64,000 nucleotides of DNA. Origin: Flavobacterium lipolyticum. Its GTDB lineage: Bacteria; Bacteroidota; Bacteroidia; Flavobacteriales; Flavobacteriaceae. Below, piece after piece: positions 33,341 through 43,737 of the stretch (positions within the stretch are counted from its first letter, which is position 1; every line of letters starts with the position of its first letter). The position numbers and the translations under genes are program-made. The notes below the pieces were generated by a model that ran no database searches, had not been told where the DNA came from, and saw nothing but the letters and a program-made list of their open reading frames with translations. The DNA lies in NCBI RefSeq assembly GCF_020905335.1, contig NZ_JAJJMN010000001.1, positions 2,480,001-2,544,000 of the forward strand, in the 5' to 3' direction.

Positions 33341-36300
33341 TTATAAAATGACAAGCTTTTCGTATTTTTCTGCTTTTTTATTTGTTAAATTAGATTTGAC
33401 AGTGAGTTTGTAAATGTATACGCCTTTCCCGATTCGATCGCCAAAATCATCTTTTCCATCCCAGGTGATTTCTCTCGATAAAAAACCTTCTGTGGTGACG
33501 ATTTGGTTTTTTGTCCAAACGACTTTTCCGGTTATAGTCATTACCTGAACTTGCACATCCAGAGGTTCGTAAGGCCTGTTGTGTGAAAACCAAAATTGCG
33601 TATAGGTTGAAAATGGGTTAGGATAATTAAGAACGTGTGTTAAGGTCAGCGATTCATTTCCAACAACTATAAATTGTATTTCACTCGTTACGGGATTGTT
33701 GTAAACGTCCCATGCTGTAAATGTTATCGTGTGCATTCCGGCAGCAAGATTTCGCAATGGAAAACGTAAATTTCCATTGGTGTAATCGTCAAGTTTTGTC
33801 TGATAATAATCATTTAGAACAAAAGGATTGCTTACATCGCCGTCCAGCACTGCTGTAATATCATGCCCGATTCCGCTTGCTGTATTGATTCCGTTTTCAT
33901 CTTCAAGAAACGCCAGTAAAAAGGGCGATTCGTTTGTAATTCCTCCCGATACAAAAGTTTCATCGTTCATATATAACTTCACTTTTGGACTTATATTGTC
34001 CTGTGGAGCATTTTCATTTATTCCTCCAATTTTTATAGTGGTGTTGTAACCTGATTGATTTTCAAGTGTTTGGTTTTTCTTGGAGTAAAAGCTGATTCGG
34101 CCATAATCAACAGGAACACGGATGTCTCGGGGTACAACAAAGCTGAATTCAAACTGACCGTTGGTTACCGAAGCATTTCCTCTGAAGATAGTTTCTCCCA
34201 GTATTTTGAATGACATTGCAGGGCTATATCCATCATTATTTAGGGTGCTGGTGGTGATTAATTTGTCGAAGATGGCGGTTGCCAGTTCGCCGTTGTAATT
34301 GCTTAACAGCGTGTTGTTTTCGTCTGTGATTTCTCCTGTGATTTTAATTTTTGACAAGGATTTAAAGTCGGGAATAGGCTGAGAAATCGCAATGTCATTG
34401 ATTTTTGTTAAACTGATTTTTGGTTTCGGAATGGCAAGCATCAAAGCAGGATCGCCAATGTAAAAAATAACATTACTGGATGAGCTTGGGTTTTCATTTT
34501 TAGAAATTCGAAGTGCTTCGGCGATGCTCGTGTATTGGTTGGATCCGTATGAGAACAGGTTTTTGTTCAGGCTGTCATTAAAATTTTCTGCATTGTATTG
34601 TCCTATGGCGCGAATGGTGGTTAGCATGGAGATGGCGCCTCCTTTTGGGTTCCAAAAAGTATATTCTCCTGCGGTTGGTCTTGTTGGGTCGTCAAATCTC
34701 GAAAACTCGCAGGTTATTGTAATGAATAAGGGGTATTTGTATTGATTGTTCAGGTTTTGACCGTCTGATTTTTCCCAGATTCTTTCGGCTGCGAGACCGT
34801 CTTCGCCGCCATGTCCAAGGTAATTAAAGACTAAAGCACCTTTTTCAAAAGCATTAAATATATCGGTTCTTGCCTTCGGGTACCTCGATCCTCCTGCGGA
34901 AGCTTCCTGGGCGTAGGCATCGAGGAAAATCTTTTCTACGTTTAAAAATGGTTTTTGGGTTGAGATTGCATCGGCCAGGGTGTTTTGGCGTGATTGTAAG
35001 GTTGTGTCTGAGGTTCGGTCAGAGTCGTCACTTACCATAACAACATTGTTGCGCCAGTTTCCAAATGATTTCTGGTCGTGGTATTCTAAAACTTTGTTGA
35101 CCATTTCTGCTGCCTGAGCATTGTCTGAAATTAACATTCTGCCTACAGCGATATCAATTCCTCCAAAAGGGAAAACGACAACCCCTTCATTGGCATCCAT
35201 AAGCCCGTAAAAATCATCTGAGGCAAATGAGGCTTCTCCTGTAGAGTTGCTGACCACGGACTGATATACCGGTACAATGTTGGTATTGTTTGTAATCCGG
35301 TCTTTGTAGTCAAATGAGGCGTCTCCGAACAGATTTACGTATTTAAGTCTTTTTTCGGAAGCAGAAGCGTTGCTGTACAAGTATCGAATGCAGTTTCTAA
35401 TGGCTGCCACGTCTTGTTTTCCGGAAGAGAATTCCTGGTAGATGTTCTCCAGTAGAATTACTTTTACATTCAAATTAGAATTTATCCGGTGGAAAGTAGC
35501 TAGTTTTTCAGCTTGAGAAACAAGGATTTTTGGCGTCACGATTATATAGTCGATGTCTTGAAAACTGTTTTGCGCATTCCTGAAAAGTGTTCCTTTTAAA
35601 TTTTGGTTCGCAACTTTAGATTGACTTTCTTTTAAAGGAGCGTAATAATCGGCAGGGTCAAGGGCGATGTATGTTCTGATTTCACCCAACGATGCCTTAA
35701 AGCTTAAGTTGGCTTGGTTGTTGTTTTCTACTTTTAAGGTGTTAGTAGGATCAGTAACGTCCCAAATTTGAGAAATGGCGGCGGCATTTCCGATGGTGTA
35801 ATTGGCTATTCCGGGAGTTGAACCTGCTAAATTGTATTGAAATCTGAATTGTTTACCGATGCCTAGAAGTTTTCTTTTGGCAGTCAGATTTATGAAATCA
35901 AGATAGCCTTTTGATCCGGGAACACCATTGTTGTTGTAGGTGAGTTTTATTTTTACATTTTCGGCTCCGGTAAAGGCTGCGTTGGAGGGTAATTCCTGAT
36001 TGTAATATTTGATATCAGCATTTAGTGCCAAGGCTTGAAAATTAAGGCTTCCGATGTTTTGTCCGTTGGCCGAAATGGTAAACGAAGTAGGAGTGTAGGC
36101 TGCAGAGGCTGCTTTGAGTTCTATTTTTACAGGGACTGAAGTGTCGATGTTGGGAAAGTTAAAGCTGAATTCCTGCTCCTGAGTAATGTCAAAAGATTCT
36201 CCGCACCACTGGCGTCCCAAATGAGCGATGTTTATTTTGTCGATCTCATGAAATTGATAATCGTCAAAAGTATTGAGCTCTAAAGTGCTGTTGCCGGTGG

Positions 36301-37180
36301 GTTGATTTAGAGGAGCGATTCGTTTTCCATCACTGCCTGTAGTGGTAATATAATAATAGGATTTGGTGTCGTACAAGTTCAGGTTAGTCTGGCTTTCTGT
36401 GTTCCAGTTTTCAACGCCTTCACCATAAAAAAGAATATAATCTTCGTTGTTGAATACACCGTCTGTTTCACCAACGATCTGAATCGCATTTTCTGCCAGA
36501 TCTTCCGGATAATAAGCGTTGTTGGCAAGAGGAAGCATTTTTCCTCCATTTCCATAAATTTTAATTCTTCTTGGATCTGTTTTTCCGGGGTCAAATCCCA
36601 GGCTTTGAAGAAAAGATCTCGAGATTTTGTAGATGCCCGATTTTTCAATGTAAAAACGATACCAGTCTCCCGTAGCTAATACAGAATTGTAAACCGTATT
36701 TGCTTTTTGAAAAGAAGAAGAGGTACTGTTTTTCGCAGTGCTGTCGGAGGTTTTTTTGTAAGAAAAAGATCGGATTCGTTTGAAGCTGTTTCCTTCTTTT
36801 ATAATAGGCGATAATGATAAGAATACCTGCTTTAGGTCTCTTGAGGTAGTTGTTTTAAGAGACTCATTTGGTTTTTCAGGGATATTCTCGAGCGAAAGGT
36901 CGCCCAGGTCGGCAGTTGAAACGGATTCGTAAACGACATTGAAAATTTGAATCGAATTGTAGTTTGAATAACCGGATTCGGTCAGATTGAGCAGTAATAT
37001 TATGCTTTTTTTAGTAGTATCATACCGAAAACTGTTTCCGGAAAAATACGGTATTTTTAATTTTGAGTCGCCAAAACTCATCTCTTTTTTGTTTTGCCAA
37101 TCTAACGTAAAGTCGCCATTTATCTGAGAAAATGAGATAAATGGAAGGAGAAAAAGATATAAGATCAGGACTTGTTTCAT
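33341..37180 (-). CDS. porU: Type IX secretion sortase PorU
   Basis: PorU removes the C-terminal secretion signal of T9SS cargo and attaches it to lipid at the cell surface. The 1279-residue protein has a signal peptide and a long N-terminal beta region. A gingipain-like C25 peptidase domain carries the catalytic His in VFNYLGHGGEDG (about residue 788) and Cys in FITITCEFSRFDD (about 823). It ends with Ig-like domains and a T9SS-type C-terminal strand region (GKGVYIYKLTVKS, KLVIL). It is paired with porV downstream and divergent from gldJ. Confidence 0.95.
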   Translation of the reverse strand: MKQVLILYLFLLPFISFSQINGDFTLDWQNKKEMSFGDSKLKIPYFSGNSFRYDTTKKSIILLLNLTESGYSNYNSIQIFNVVYESVSTADLGDLSLENIPEKPNESLKTTTSRDLKQVFLSLSPIIKEGNSFKRIRSFSYKKTSDSTAKNSTSSSFQKANTVYNSVLATGDWYRFYIEKSGIYKISRSFLQSLGFDPGKTDPRRIKIYGNGGKMLPLANNAYYPEDLAENAIQIVGETDGVFNNEDYILFYGEGVENWNTESQTNLNLYDTKSYYYITTTGSDGKRIAPLNQPTGNSTLELNTFDDYQFHEIDKINIAHLGRQWCGESFDITQEQEFSFNFPNIDTSVPVKIELKAASAAYTPTSFTISANGQNIGSLNFQALALNADIKYYNQELPSNAAFTGAENVKIKLTYNNNGVPGSKGYLDFINLTAKRKLLGIGKQFRFQYNLAGSTPGIANYTIGNAAAISQIWDVTDPTNTLKVENNNQANLSFKASLGEIRTYIALDPADYYAPLKESQSKVANQNLKGTLFRNAQNSFQDIDYIIVTPKILVSQAEKLATFHRINSNLNVKVILLENIYQEFSSGKQDVAAIRNCIRYLYSNASASEKRLKYVNLFGDASFDYKDRITNNTNIVPVYQSVVSNSTGEASFASDDFYGLMDANEGVVVFPFGGIDIAVGRMLISDNAQAAEMVNKVLEYHDQKSFGNWRNNVVMVSDDSDRTSDTTLQSRQNTLADAISTQKPFLNVEKIFLDAYAQEASAGGSRYPKARTDIFNAFEKGALVFNYLGHGGEDGLAAERIWEKSDGQNLNNQYKYPLFITITCEFSRFDDPTRPTAGEYTFWNPKGGAISMLTTIRAIGQYNAENFNDSLNKNLFSYGSNQYTSIAEALRISKNENPSSSSNVIFYIGDPALMLAIPKPKISLTKINDIAISQPIPDFKSLSKIKITGEITDENNTLLSNYNGELATAIFDKLITTSTLNNDGYSPAMSFKILGETIFRGNASVTNGQFEFSFVVPRDIRVPVDYGRISFYSKKNQTLENQSGYNTTIKIGGINENAPQDNISPKVKLYMNDETFVSGGITNESPFLLAFLEDENGINTASGIGHDITAVLDGDVSNPFVLNDYYQTKLDDYTNGNLRFPLRNLAAGMHTITFTAWDVYNNPVTSEIQFIVVGNESLTLTHVLNYPNPFSTYTQFWFSHNRPYEPLDVQVQVMTITGKVVWTKNQIVTTEGFLSREITWDGKDDFGDRIGKGVYIYKLTVKSNLTNKKAEKYEKLVIL

Positions 37181-37263
37181 TAGCGGATAAAACGGTTTTT
37201 AATTAAAAATATTTTAGTAGGTAAAAATATAGTATTTCATGTTATAGTAAATAATAAAAAGTA

Positions 37264-37271
37264 TATTTTTG
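37264..37271 (+). promoter_or_regulatory. -7 box of gldJ promoter (TATTTTTG)
   Basis: TATTTTTG fits TAnnTTTG in the 207-bp divergent porU-gldJ gap, 116 nt before the gldJ ATG. A second weaker TATATTGC lies closer. No -33 TTG was seen. Confidence 0.4.
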
Positions 37272-37387
37272 CGTTCGTAACAATAGGTTATTTTCTGGTA
37301 AAAAACAGCGAAATAAAATTATTAGAACAGATGTTGCCAATTAAATGTTAATTATTATATTGCAGCACCTAAATTTATCACCTAAGA

Positions 37388-39082
37388 ATGAGTATGAAAG
37401 TAAACAAAATTGTAGTCTTGCAATTAATGATGTCAATGGTATTGATGTTAGGCACGGCTAGTTGTAGCAAAAAATCGAGTTCCAGTCATGCTTCCAGGGC
37501 AACTGGTTGGGACGTAGACAGTCAAAATGGAACTGCTGCCAGAAATGCAGGAAAAAAACAACAGGCAGGTCCTGGTTTAGTTTTTGTTGAGGGAGGTACA
37601 TTTACGATGGGTAAAGTACAAGATGATGTTATGCACGATTGGAATAACACACCAACTCAACAACACGTTCAGTCATTCTATATGGATGAAACTGAAGTTA
37701 CAAACGGTATGTACTTAGAGTACCTGGAATGGTTAAAGAAAGTTTTCCCACCAACAGAAGAAAATTACAAGAATATTTACGAAGGAGCATCTCCTGATAC
37801 TTTAGTATGGAGAAATCGTTTAGGATACAACGAAACGATGACAAACAACTACTTAAGACATCCATCTTATGCAAACTACCCGGTAGTAGGTGTAAATTGG
37901 ATTCAGGCTGTTGAATTTGCTAAATGGAGAACTGATCGTGTGAACGAAGCAGTTTTAGAGAAAAACGGTTACCTTAAAAGAGGAGCAAAAACTCAGGATG
38001 TTAGCGCTGAAAGTTTATTTAATACAGAAGGTTATGTTGCTTCTCCAAGTACAACTTACGGAGGTAACGAAGAGCTTGTGTTAAAGAAAAACCCTAGCGG
38101 AAGAAAAAAACCTAAAGCAGGTAAAGACGGTGTTGTTCAGGAAGAGAAAAATGTATATGCACAACGTTCTTCAGGACTTATTTTGCCGGAATACAGACTT
38201 CCTACCGAAGCGGAGTGGGAATATGCTGCTGCTGCTGATGTTGGACAAAGAGAATACAATATCTATAAAGGACAAAAGAAATATCCTTGGTCTGGAGATT
38301 ATACACGTTCTGCAAAACGTAAAAACAAAGGAGATCAATTGGCTAACTTCAAACAAGGAAACGGTGATTACGGTGGAATTGCAGGTTGGTCTGATGATGG
38401 TGCAGATATTACAAACTCTGTAAAAAGTTACGCTCCTAACGATTTTGGATTGTATGATATGGCAGGAAACGTTGCCGAATGGGTTGCTGACGTTTACAGA
38501 CCTATTATCGATAACGAAGCAAATGATTTCAACTACTTTAGAGGAAATCAGTATGCTAAAAACAAAATCGGGAAAGATGGTAAAATTGAAATTATTACTA
38601 AAGATAATATTCAATACAAAACATTAAGTAACGGTAAAAAAGTAGCAACAAATTTACCTGGAGAAATTGCTCAGGTTCCTGTTGATGAAAATGAAACTTA
38701 CTTAAGAACTAACTTCGATACAAGTAACAACATTAACTACAGAGACGGAGACAAGCAATCTTCTAAATATTTTGATTTCGGAGATTCTGAATCAGGATCT
38801 AAAGCAGATCAGGCGATGTACAACTCACCTAAACATAATATCACAACAGATAGTTTAGGTCAGATGGTTAAGAAATATGACAACTCAAGTAAACGTACAA
38901 CATTAATCGATGATAATGTAAGAGTTTACAAAGGAGGTTCATGGAGAGACAGAGCTTATTGGCTGGATCCGGGTCAAAGAAGATATTTCCCTCAGGATAT
39001 GGCAACTGATTACATCGGATTTAGATGTGCAATGTCCAGAGTAGGTGCTAAATCTGAGAAAAGAAAATCACCTAGAAACTAA
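37388..39082 (+). CDS. gldJ: Gliding motility lipoprotein GldJ
   Basis: GldJ is a lipoprotein of the gliding motor/T9SS envelope track and is needed for stability of GldK. The 564-residue product has a lipoprotein signal (LMLGTASCSKKSSSS, Cys about residue 27). It then has a formylglycine-generating-enzyme (sulfatase-modifying factor) fold: GLVFVEGGTFTMGKVQDDV, FYMDETEVTNGMYLEYL, LPTEAEWEYAAA, YDMAGNVAEWVADVYRP and VYKGGSWRDRAYWLDPGQR. The catalytic cysteines of real FGE enzymes are not expected here, as the family is structural. It has its own terminator and lies divergent from porU. Confidence 0.96.
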   Translation: MSMKVNKIVVLQLMMSMVLMLGTASCSKKSSSSHASRATGWDVDSQNGTAARNAGKKQQAGPGLVFVEGGTFTMGKVQDDVMHDWNNTPTQQHVQSFYMDETEVTNGMYLEYLEWLKKVFPPTEENYKNIYEGASPDTLVWRNRLGYNETMTNNYLRHPSYANYPVVGVNWIQAVEFAKWRTDRVNEAVLEKNGYLKRGAKTQDVSAESLFNTEGYVASPSTTYGGNEELVLKKNPSGRKKPKAGKDGVVQEEKNVYAQRSSGLILPEYRLPTEAEWEYAAAADVGQREYNIYKGQKKYPWSGDYTRSAKRKNKGDQLANFKQGNGDYGGIAGWSDDGADITNSVKSYAPNDFGLYDMAGNVAEWVADVYRPIIDNEANDFNYFRGNQYAKNKIGKDGKIEIITKDNIQYKTLSNGKKVATNLPGEIAQVPVDENETYLRTNFDTSNNINYRDGDKQSSKYFDFGDSESGSKADQAMYNSPKHNITTDSLGQMVKKYDNSSKRTTLIDDNVRVYKGGSWRDRAYWLDPGQRRYFPQDMATDYIGFRCAMSRVGAKSEKRKSPRN

Positions 39083-39103
39083 AATCAAGAAAATTCAATA
39101 AAA

Positions 39104-39156
39104 AAATTCCAAATTCCAACTGATTTACGCAGCTTTTGGAATTTGGAATTTTTTTA
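39104..39156 (+). terminator. Terminator of gldJ
   Basis: AAATTCCAAATTCCAA pairs perfectly with TTGGAATTTGGAATTT, followed by a T run. Confidence 0.85.
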
Positions 39157-39189
39157 TTGCTTATTTTTAATATGTAAAATTTTTTATAA

Positions 39190-40476
39190 ATGAATATTAA
39201 GGACCTTCATAATTTGTTTTTAAAATGTAAATCAGTTTCAATTGATACGAGAAAAATTGAAAAGGATTCTATGTTTTTTGCTATAAAAGGAGAAAACTTT
39301 GATGCCAATACTTTTGCTTCGCAGGCGCTAGAATTGGGAGCCTTGTTTGTTGTTATTGACAATGCCGCTTATGCTATTGACGACAGGACAATTTTGGTAG
39401 AAGACAGCTTAGAAACATTGCAGGAACTGGCAAAGTATCACAGAGCATATTTGAAACTTCCCATTATTGCTTTAACAGGAAGTAACGGAAAAACAACTAC
39501 CAAGGAATTGATCAATGTAGTTTTATCTCAGAAGTTTAAAACCAAAGCAACTGTTGGGAACTTAAACAATCATATTGGGGTTCCGCTGACTTTGTTGTCT
39601 TTTACAAAAGAGACAGAAATCGGAATCGTTGAAATGGGAGCAAATCACAAAAGAGAAATAGCGTTCTTGTGTGAAATTGCACAGCCTGATTTTGGCTATA
39701 TTACCAATTTCGGAAAAGCACATTTAGAAGGTTTTGGCGGTGTTGAAGGAGTAATTATTGGTAAAAGCGAGATGTACCAATATCTGGCGAAAAACAACAA
39801 GATTGCTTTTGTAAACCTCGAAGATCCAATCCAGATTGAAAAATCAGCCGGAATTGAATCTTTTACTTTTGGAGTGAATAATGCTCAGGCAAACCTGAAA
39901 ATCAATAGCATTCAGGCCAATCCATTTGTGGTGATCGGGTACGATAATTTTAGCGTAGAATCGCATTTAATAGGACTTTATAACGCAAATAATATCAATG
40001 CGGCCGTAGCAATGGGAGCTTATTTTAAGGTAGAAGAAAAGGCGGTAAAACAGGCTATCGAAAATTACATACCGGAGAACAACAGATCTCAATTATTAAA
40101 GAAGGGATCGAATGAGATTATTCTGGATGCCTACAATGCAAACCCGAGCAGTATGGCTGTGGCTATTACTAATTTCCTGCAATTGGAAAATTCGAACAAG
40201 GTGATGATCTTAGGTGATATGTTTGAACTTGGCGAAGAAAGCCAACAGGAACATAAACAAATTGTAGATTCACTATCCGATCAAAATCAATCCGTTTGTT
40301 ATTTGATTGGGAAGTACTTTTACGAAACAAAAGTGGTCAGCGACAAACTTCAGTTTTTTGAAACTTTTGATGTTTTTGCTGAGTTTTTGAAGACGATACA
40401 TTTTAAAGAAAATACAATTCTGATAAAAGGATCCAGAGGCATGGCTTTGGAACGAACATTAGAATTTATAAACTAA
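39190..40476 (+). CDS. murF: UDP-MurNAc-tripeptide D-alanyl-D-alanine ligase
   Basis: MurF adds D-Ala-D-Ala to UDP-MurNAc-tripeptide, the last cytoplasmic step in making the peptidoglycan precursor. The 428 residues contain the Mur ligase ATP-binding motif LTGSNGKTTTKELI (about residue 97), TVGNLNNHIGVPLTLL, the conserved EMGANHKREI, and a C-terminal domain with LDAYNANPSSM and KVMILGDMFELG. It lies between gldJ and the PUL regulator and ends in a bidirectional terminator. Confidence 0.96.
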   Translation: MNIKDLHNLFLKCKSVSIDTRKIEKDSMFFAIKGENFDANTFASQALELGALFVVIDNAAYAIDDRTILVEDSLETLQELAKYHRAYLKLPIIALTGSNGKTTTKELINVVLSQKFKTKATVGNLNNHIGVPLTLLSFTKETEIGIVEMGANHKREIAFLCEIAQPDFGYITNFGKAHLEGFGGVEGVIIGKSEMYQYLAKNNKIAFVNLEDPIQIEKSAGIESFTFGVNNAQANLKINSIQANPFVVIGYDNFSVESHLIGLYNANNINAAVAMGAYFKVEEKAVKQAIENYIPENNRSQLLKKGSNEIILDAYNANPSSMAVAITNFLQLENSNKVMILGDMFELGEESQQEHKQIVDSLSDQNQSVCYLIGKYFYETKVVSDKLQFFETFDVFAEFLKTIHFKENTILIKGSRGMALERTLEFIN

Positions 40477-40477
40477 T

Positions 40478-40507
40478 AAAAAGGCATTCTCTACAGAATG
40501 CCTTTTT
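40478..40507. terminator. Bidirectional terminator between murF and the PUL regulator
   Basis: AAAAAGGCATTCT pairs perfectly with AGAATGCCTTTTT around a 4-nt loop. It lies between convergent genes with T runs on both strands. Confidence 0.9.
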
Positions 40508-40511
40508 GTTT

Positions 40512-43394
40512 TTAGATACTCATCAGAAATCCAATCAGGTTTTCTTTTTTGTTTAAACCTAGTTTTTTCCGGAGTCGATAGCGTGCTAATTCAACTCCAC
40601 CTGTCGAAATATTCATAATTTCGGCTATTTCTTTGGTAGACATATTCATCAGTAAATAAGTGGATAAATCCAGTTCGCGTGGAGAAATTGTAGGGTATTT
40701 TTCTTTTAAGCGTTTTAAGAATTCAAAATGTACGTTTTTGATGTGCTTCTCCAGATCTTTCCAACTTTTGTCTGTGTTGACCTCTTTTACAATGCTTTTG
40801 TTTAGCTTGCTCACCTGAAATTTTGTCGATTCGTCGAGAGCATCGTTGTCGATTTCTTTTAATTTGTGAATGATGCCATTTAAGACTTTGTTTTTCTTTA
40901 CAACCTGAAGGGAATTGCTCACCAGTTCTTTGTCTTTGGCGAGGATTTTTATCTGAAGTTTGTCGCTTTTTAGGCGTTCAATTTCTTTCTCCAGTTCGTG
41001 TTGCTCGTGTCTGATCTTAGATTCCTTTTCGAGATACAGTCTTCTTTGCTCTATCGTTTCATAGTATTTGTTCTTTCTGATTTTGAGTTTAACTCTGTTT
41101 GAGACAATATAGATTGCTGCCAGAAGTAATAAAAAGTAGGTCAGATAGGCCAGGAAATGTCTGTACCAGGGAGGTGAGATGGTAAAAATGATTTCAGACA
41201 CACCGGATTCCCTGCCGTAGCTGTTTTTTGCTTTAATTTTCATGGTGTACTTGCCTTCTCTCAGGTTGGTGTATTCTTTTATGGAAGTGCCCGACCAATT
41301 GCGCCAGTTTTCTTCAAATGGTTCAAGTTTGTAGGAGTACGTTACATTCTCCTGATTTTCGAAGGTAGGAGAGGAGAACGTAAATTTGACGTGATTGGAC
41401 TGATAAGGAATTAAAAGGTCTGTTAACGGTTTTTCAAGATTACCTGTGATAATCGTATCGCTGGTAGAGGAGAAACTTTCAAAAAAGACTTTAGGTTTTG
41501 TGATGAATTTATTTGAAATTTGAGAATCATAATGGGCGAGTCCATCCGTTAGCCCTATAAAAATGTTCTTCGGATCGATTGTATTGACCGAAATATATTT
41601 GTTTACCAGATTACCTGTTAAATTAGAAAATGGTGCTTCTGTGCGGATGTATTTTCCATTGGGGCCTTTAATTAAAACACCAAGTGATTCATTGTAGGAA
41701 TACCATAAATTGTTGTATTTGTCTTCTATTATAGTGTTTACAGTCGGAATTTTTTCGAATAAAGCGGTTATTTTTTTGTCCTCAAAAAAGTCTTCCTGTT
41801 CGTCACTGTATCTGTAAAAGTGATTTTTGGTTTGAAAGTAAACTTTGTTGTTGATCAATTGAAGACTTCCTATTCCTTTTTTCGATGTTGAAATGTGAGC
41901 GTGTTTTTTTACAAGGTCAAATCGTTTTAAATCCTCAGACAATCTCATCTGATACAGATAAGGATCTTTTTTCAGCCACAAATAATTGTTGTCAAGCTCG
42001 ATTTCAAATGTATTTGTAGTCTCATCAAATCCCGCCACCTGATTAACGTAAGTGATTTTGTTTGCAGAGTTTTTAAAGATAGAAAAACCATTGTAGCTCT
42101 CGCCAATAATGTAACCGGGGTGGTTTGGAATGGTTTTGAAGCCGAAATAACCTCTATTGTCCAGTGTTTTTGAAACTCTGTTTTGTTCAATTACCAAGGC
42201 GCCGCTATTGCTTGCACACAAAAGAGTATTATTAATGACCTGAATGTTCCAGGCTTGTGCAATGGTACCCTCGACGCGGTTGAAGGGTTCGTCTTTAAAA
42301 GGAGCGTTCCAGGAATGATAAAATAAACCCTGATTGGTGGCAACATATAGGTTTTTGTTGAAAATCACAGAAGCATAAACAGTACCTATATTATAACTAT
42401 AGTCAAAAAAGGTAAAAGGAGAGTTTTGGTTTATAAAGGCGATTCCGTTATCCAGTCCTAGCCATAGATTGTTTTTATTGTCAACAAAAGAGGTCAGTAC
42501 CGTATTGTTTTGGAGTCCTTTTTGTCGGTTGAGATGCTGAAGGATTTTTCCATTCAGGTCGCAAATGACGGCACCATTGAGAACCGAATTGAGTACGATG
42601 AATTTGTTTCCGATAATTGCTCCGCCCAAAGAGGTGTTCTTTTTGATGAAACTATTTGCTTCGGTTTCCCAAGTTGTAATGCTATTATAGTCATAAGTAA
42701 AAAGCCCTTTTTCTAAGGTTGCAAAAAGTAATTTGTTGTTGGGTAGCGGAAACATTGCCCAGATCTCTTTGTCGTTTAAAGCAGTGGTTCCTTTTAAAGG
42801 AGTTAGTTTTTGGTTTTTGTATTCTAAAATACCCAAAACTTTATCCTGAAAATAAAGATGTTGCCTTATTAGAAAAGAGAATTGAAATCTTCTTGGGGCA
42901 TTGATAAGACGCAGTTTGTTGTTTTTGTAAAAGAACACCTTGGTGAAAGATTGAAAGACGACTTCTCCCTTATAAAGATGTATTCTCCAGATCAGGTTAA
43001 TGTTTCTGCTATCTTTTTTACTGATTAAGGCAGAAAGGGAATGGTATTGTAATCTGCCTTTTGCATCACTCTTAAAATAACCAAATTCATTATTCCCACC
43101 AACATATATTCTGCCAGACTGGTCGTCTATTTTTAAGCTTCTGATGGCAGTATTGTTGGGAAGCGGATATTTGTTCCAGGTTGATCCGTCGAACTGGATT
43201 AAGCCGTTATTGTTTGCGAAATAGATATTGCCATTTTTATCCTGATCAATATTCCAATTTTGAGTGCCTCCTTTATAATCGGATCGTTTATAGTTTTTGA
43301 TTGCGGGTAATCCGATGTTTTTTACTTGGGAAAAAATAGTAAAAGGCAGTATAAAAAGGATAAAAATCGAAATAGATGCATTTGCGAATTTCAT
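40512..43394 (-). CDS. Membrane-spanning sensor/regulator: propeller, Y_Y_Y and LuxR-type HTH
   Basis: This 960-residue protein appears to sense sugar outside the inner membrane and regulate genes inside. In order it has: a signal peptide; a periplasmic region of about 600 residues rich in propeller-type strands (IWAMFPLPNNKLLFATLEKGLF, KNNLWLGLDNGIAFI); a Y_Y_Y domain (about 650-725, YSYKLEPFEENWRNW); one membrane helix (about 738-763); a coiled coil; and a C-terminal LuxR/GerE-type HTH (ISPRELDLSTYLLMNMSTKE). No histidine kinase or receiver is present, unlike classical hybrid two-component regulators. It is divergent from susC, so it probably controls the PUL through the direct repeats at 43607-43656. 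Confidence 0.88.
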   Translation of the reverse strand: MKFANASISIFILFILPFTIFSQVKNIGLPAIKNYKRSDYKGGTQNWNIDQDKNGNIYFANNNGLIQFDGSTWNKYPLPNNTAIRSLKIDDQSGRIYVGGNNEFGYFKSDAKGRLQYHSLSALISKKDSRNINLIWRIHLYKGEVVFQSFTKVFFYKNNKLRLINAPRRFQFSFLIRQHLYFQDKVLGILEYKNQKLTPLKGTTALNDKEIWAMFPLPNNKLLFATLEKGLFTYDYNSITTWETEANSFIKKNTSLGGAIIGNKFIVLNSVLNGAVICDLNGKILQHLNRQKGLQNNTVLTSFVDNKNNLWLGLDNGIAFINQNSPFTFFDYSYNIGTVYASVIFNKNLYVATNQGLFYHSWNAPFKDEPFNRVEGTIAQAWNIQVINNTLLCASNSGALVIEQNRVSKTLDNRGYFGFKTIPNHPGYIIGESYNGFSIFKNSANKITYVNQVAGFDETTNTFEIELDNNYLWLKKDPYLYQMRLSEDLKRFDLVKKHAHISTSKKGIGSLQLINNKVYFQTKNHFYRYSDEQEDFFEDKKITALFEKIPTVNTIIEDKYNNLWYSYNESLGVLIKGPNGKYIRTEAPFSNLTGNLVNKYISVNTIDPKNIFIGLTDGLAHYDSQISNKFITKPKVFFESFSSTSDTIITGNLEKPLTDLLIPYQSNHVKFTFSSPTFENQENVTYSYKLEPFEENWRNWSGTSIKEYTNLREGKYTMKIKAKNSYGRESGVSEIIFTISPPWYRHFLAYLTYFLLLLAAIYIVSNRVKLKIRKNKYYETIEQRRLYLEKESKIRHEQHELEKEIERLKSDKLQIKILAKDKELVSNSLQVVKKNKVLNGIIHKLKEIDNDALDESTKFQVSKLNKSIVKEVNTDKSWKDLEKHIKNVHFEFLKRLKEKYPTISPRELDLSTYLLMNMSTKEIAEIMNISTGGVELARYRLRKKLGLNKKENLIGFLMSI

Positions 43395-43606
43395 AATTTT
43401 AGATCAGGGTTTCTATTAGTAATGTTTTGTAATCCTCTCTTTTTGGATTATTGCAATCGGAATATTGTGTTTTTCTATGGAAATTCTTCATAAAATCGAA
43501 AATAATTCATTTTTAGTAAATGTAGTGTTTATTTTATTTAGTTAACAATTCTATAACAGTATAAAATTATTTTTAAAATAGTGAAAATCAATAAATTATT
43601 TATAAT

Positions 43607-43656
43607 TTGATGTGTTTTTGTAAGGTGTTAATTTATATGTTGATGTGTTTTTGTAA
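43607..43656. promoter_or_regulatory. Two perfect 17-bp direct repeats, candidate PUL operator
   Basis: TTGATGTGTTTTTGTAA occurs at 43607-43623 and 43640-43656, spaced 33 bp (about three helical turns), in the 343-bp regulator-susC gap. A TGTAAT/ATTACA inverted repeat follows at 43652-43671. This geometry suits cooperative binding by a dimeric regulator on one face of DNA. No clear TAnnTTTG box was found (TATTATTG near 43691 is one base off). Confidence 0.6.
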
Positions 43657-43737
43657 TGAAATTTAATTACAGATACTGAAATTTTAAATTTATTATTGCA
43701 TCGAATTACTAATTAATTAACCAAAATTTTTAGAAAA

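Noticed and set aside
38171..38614. 147-aa minus-strand ORF inside gldJ
   Set aside because: It is antisense to the strongly conserved FGE-fold part of gldJ, has no promoter, and has no recognisable domain.
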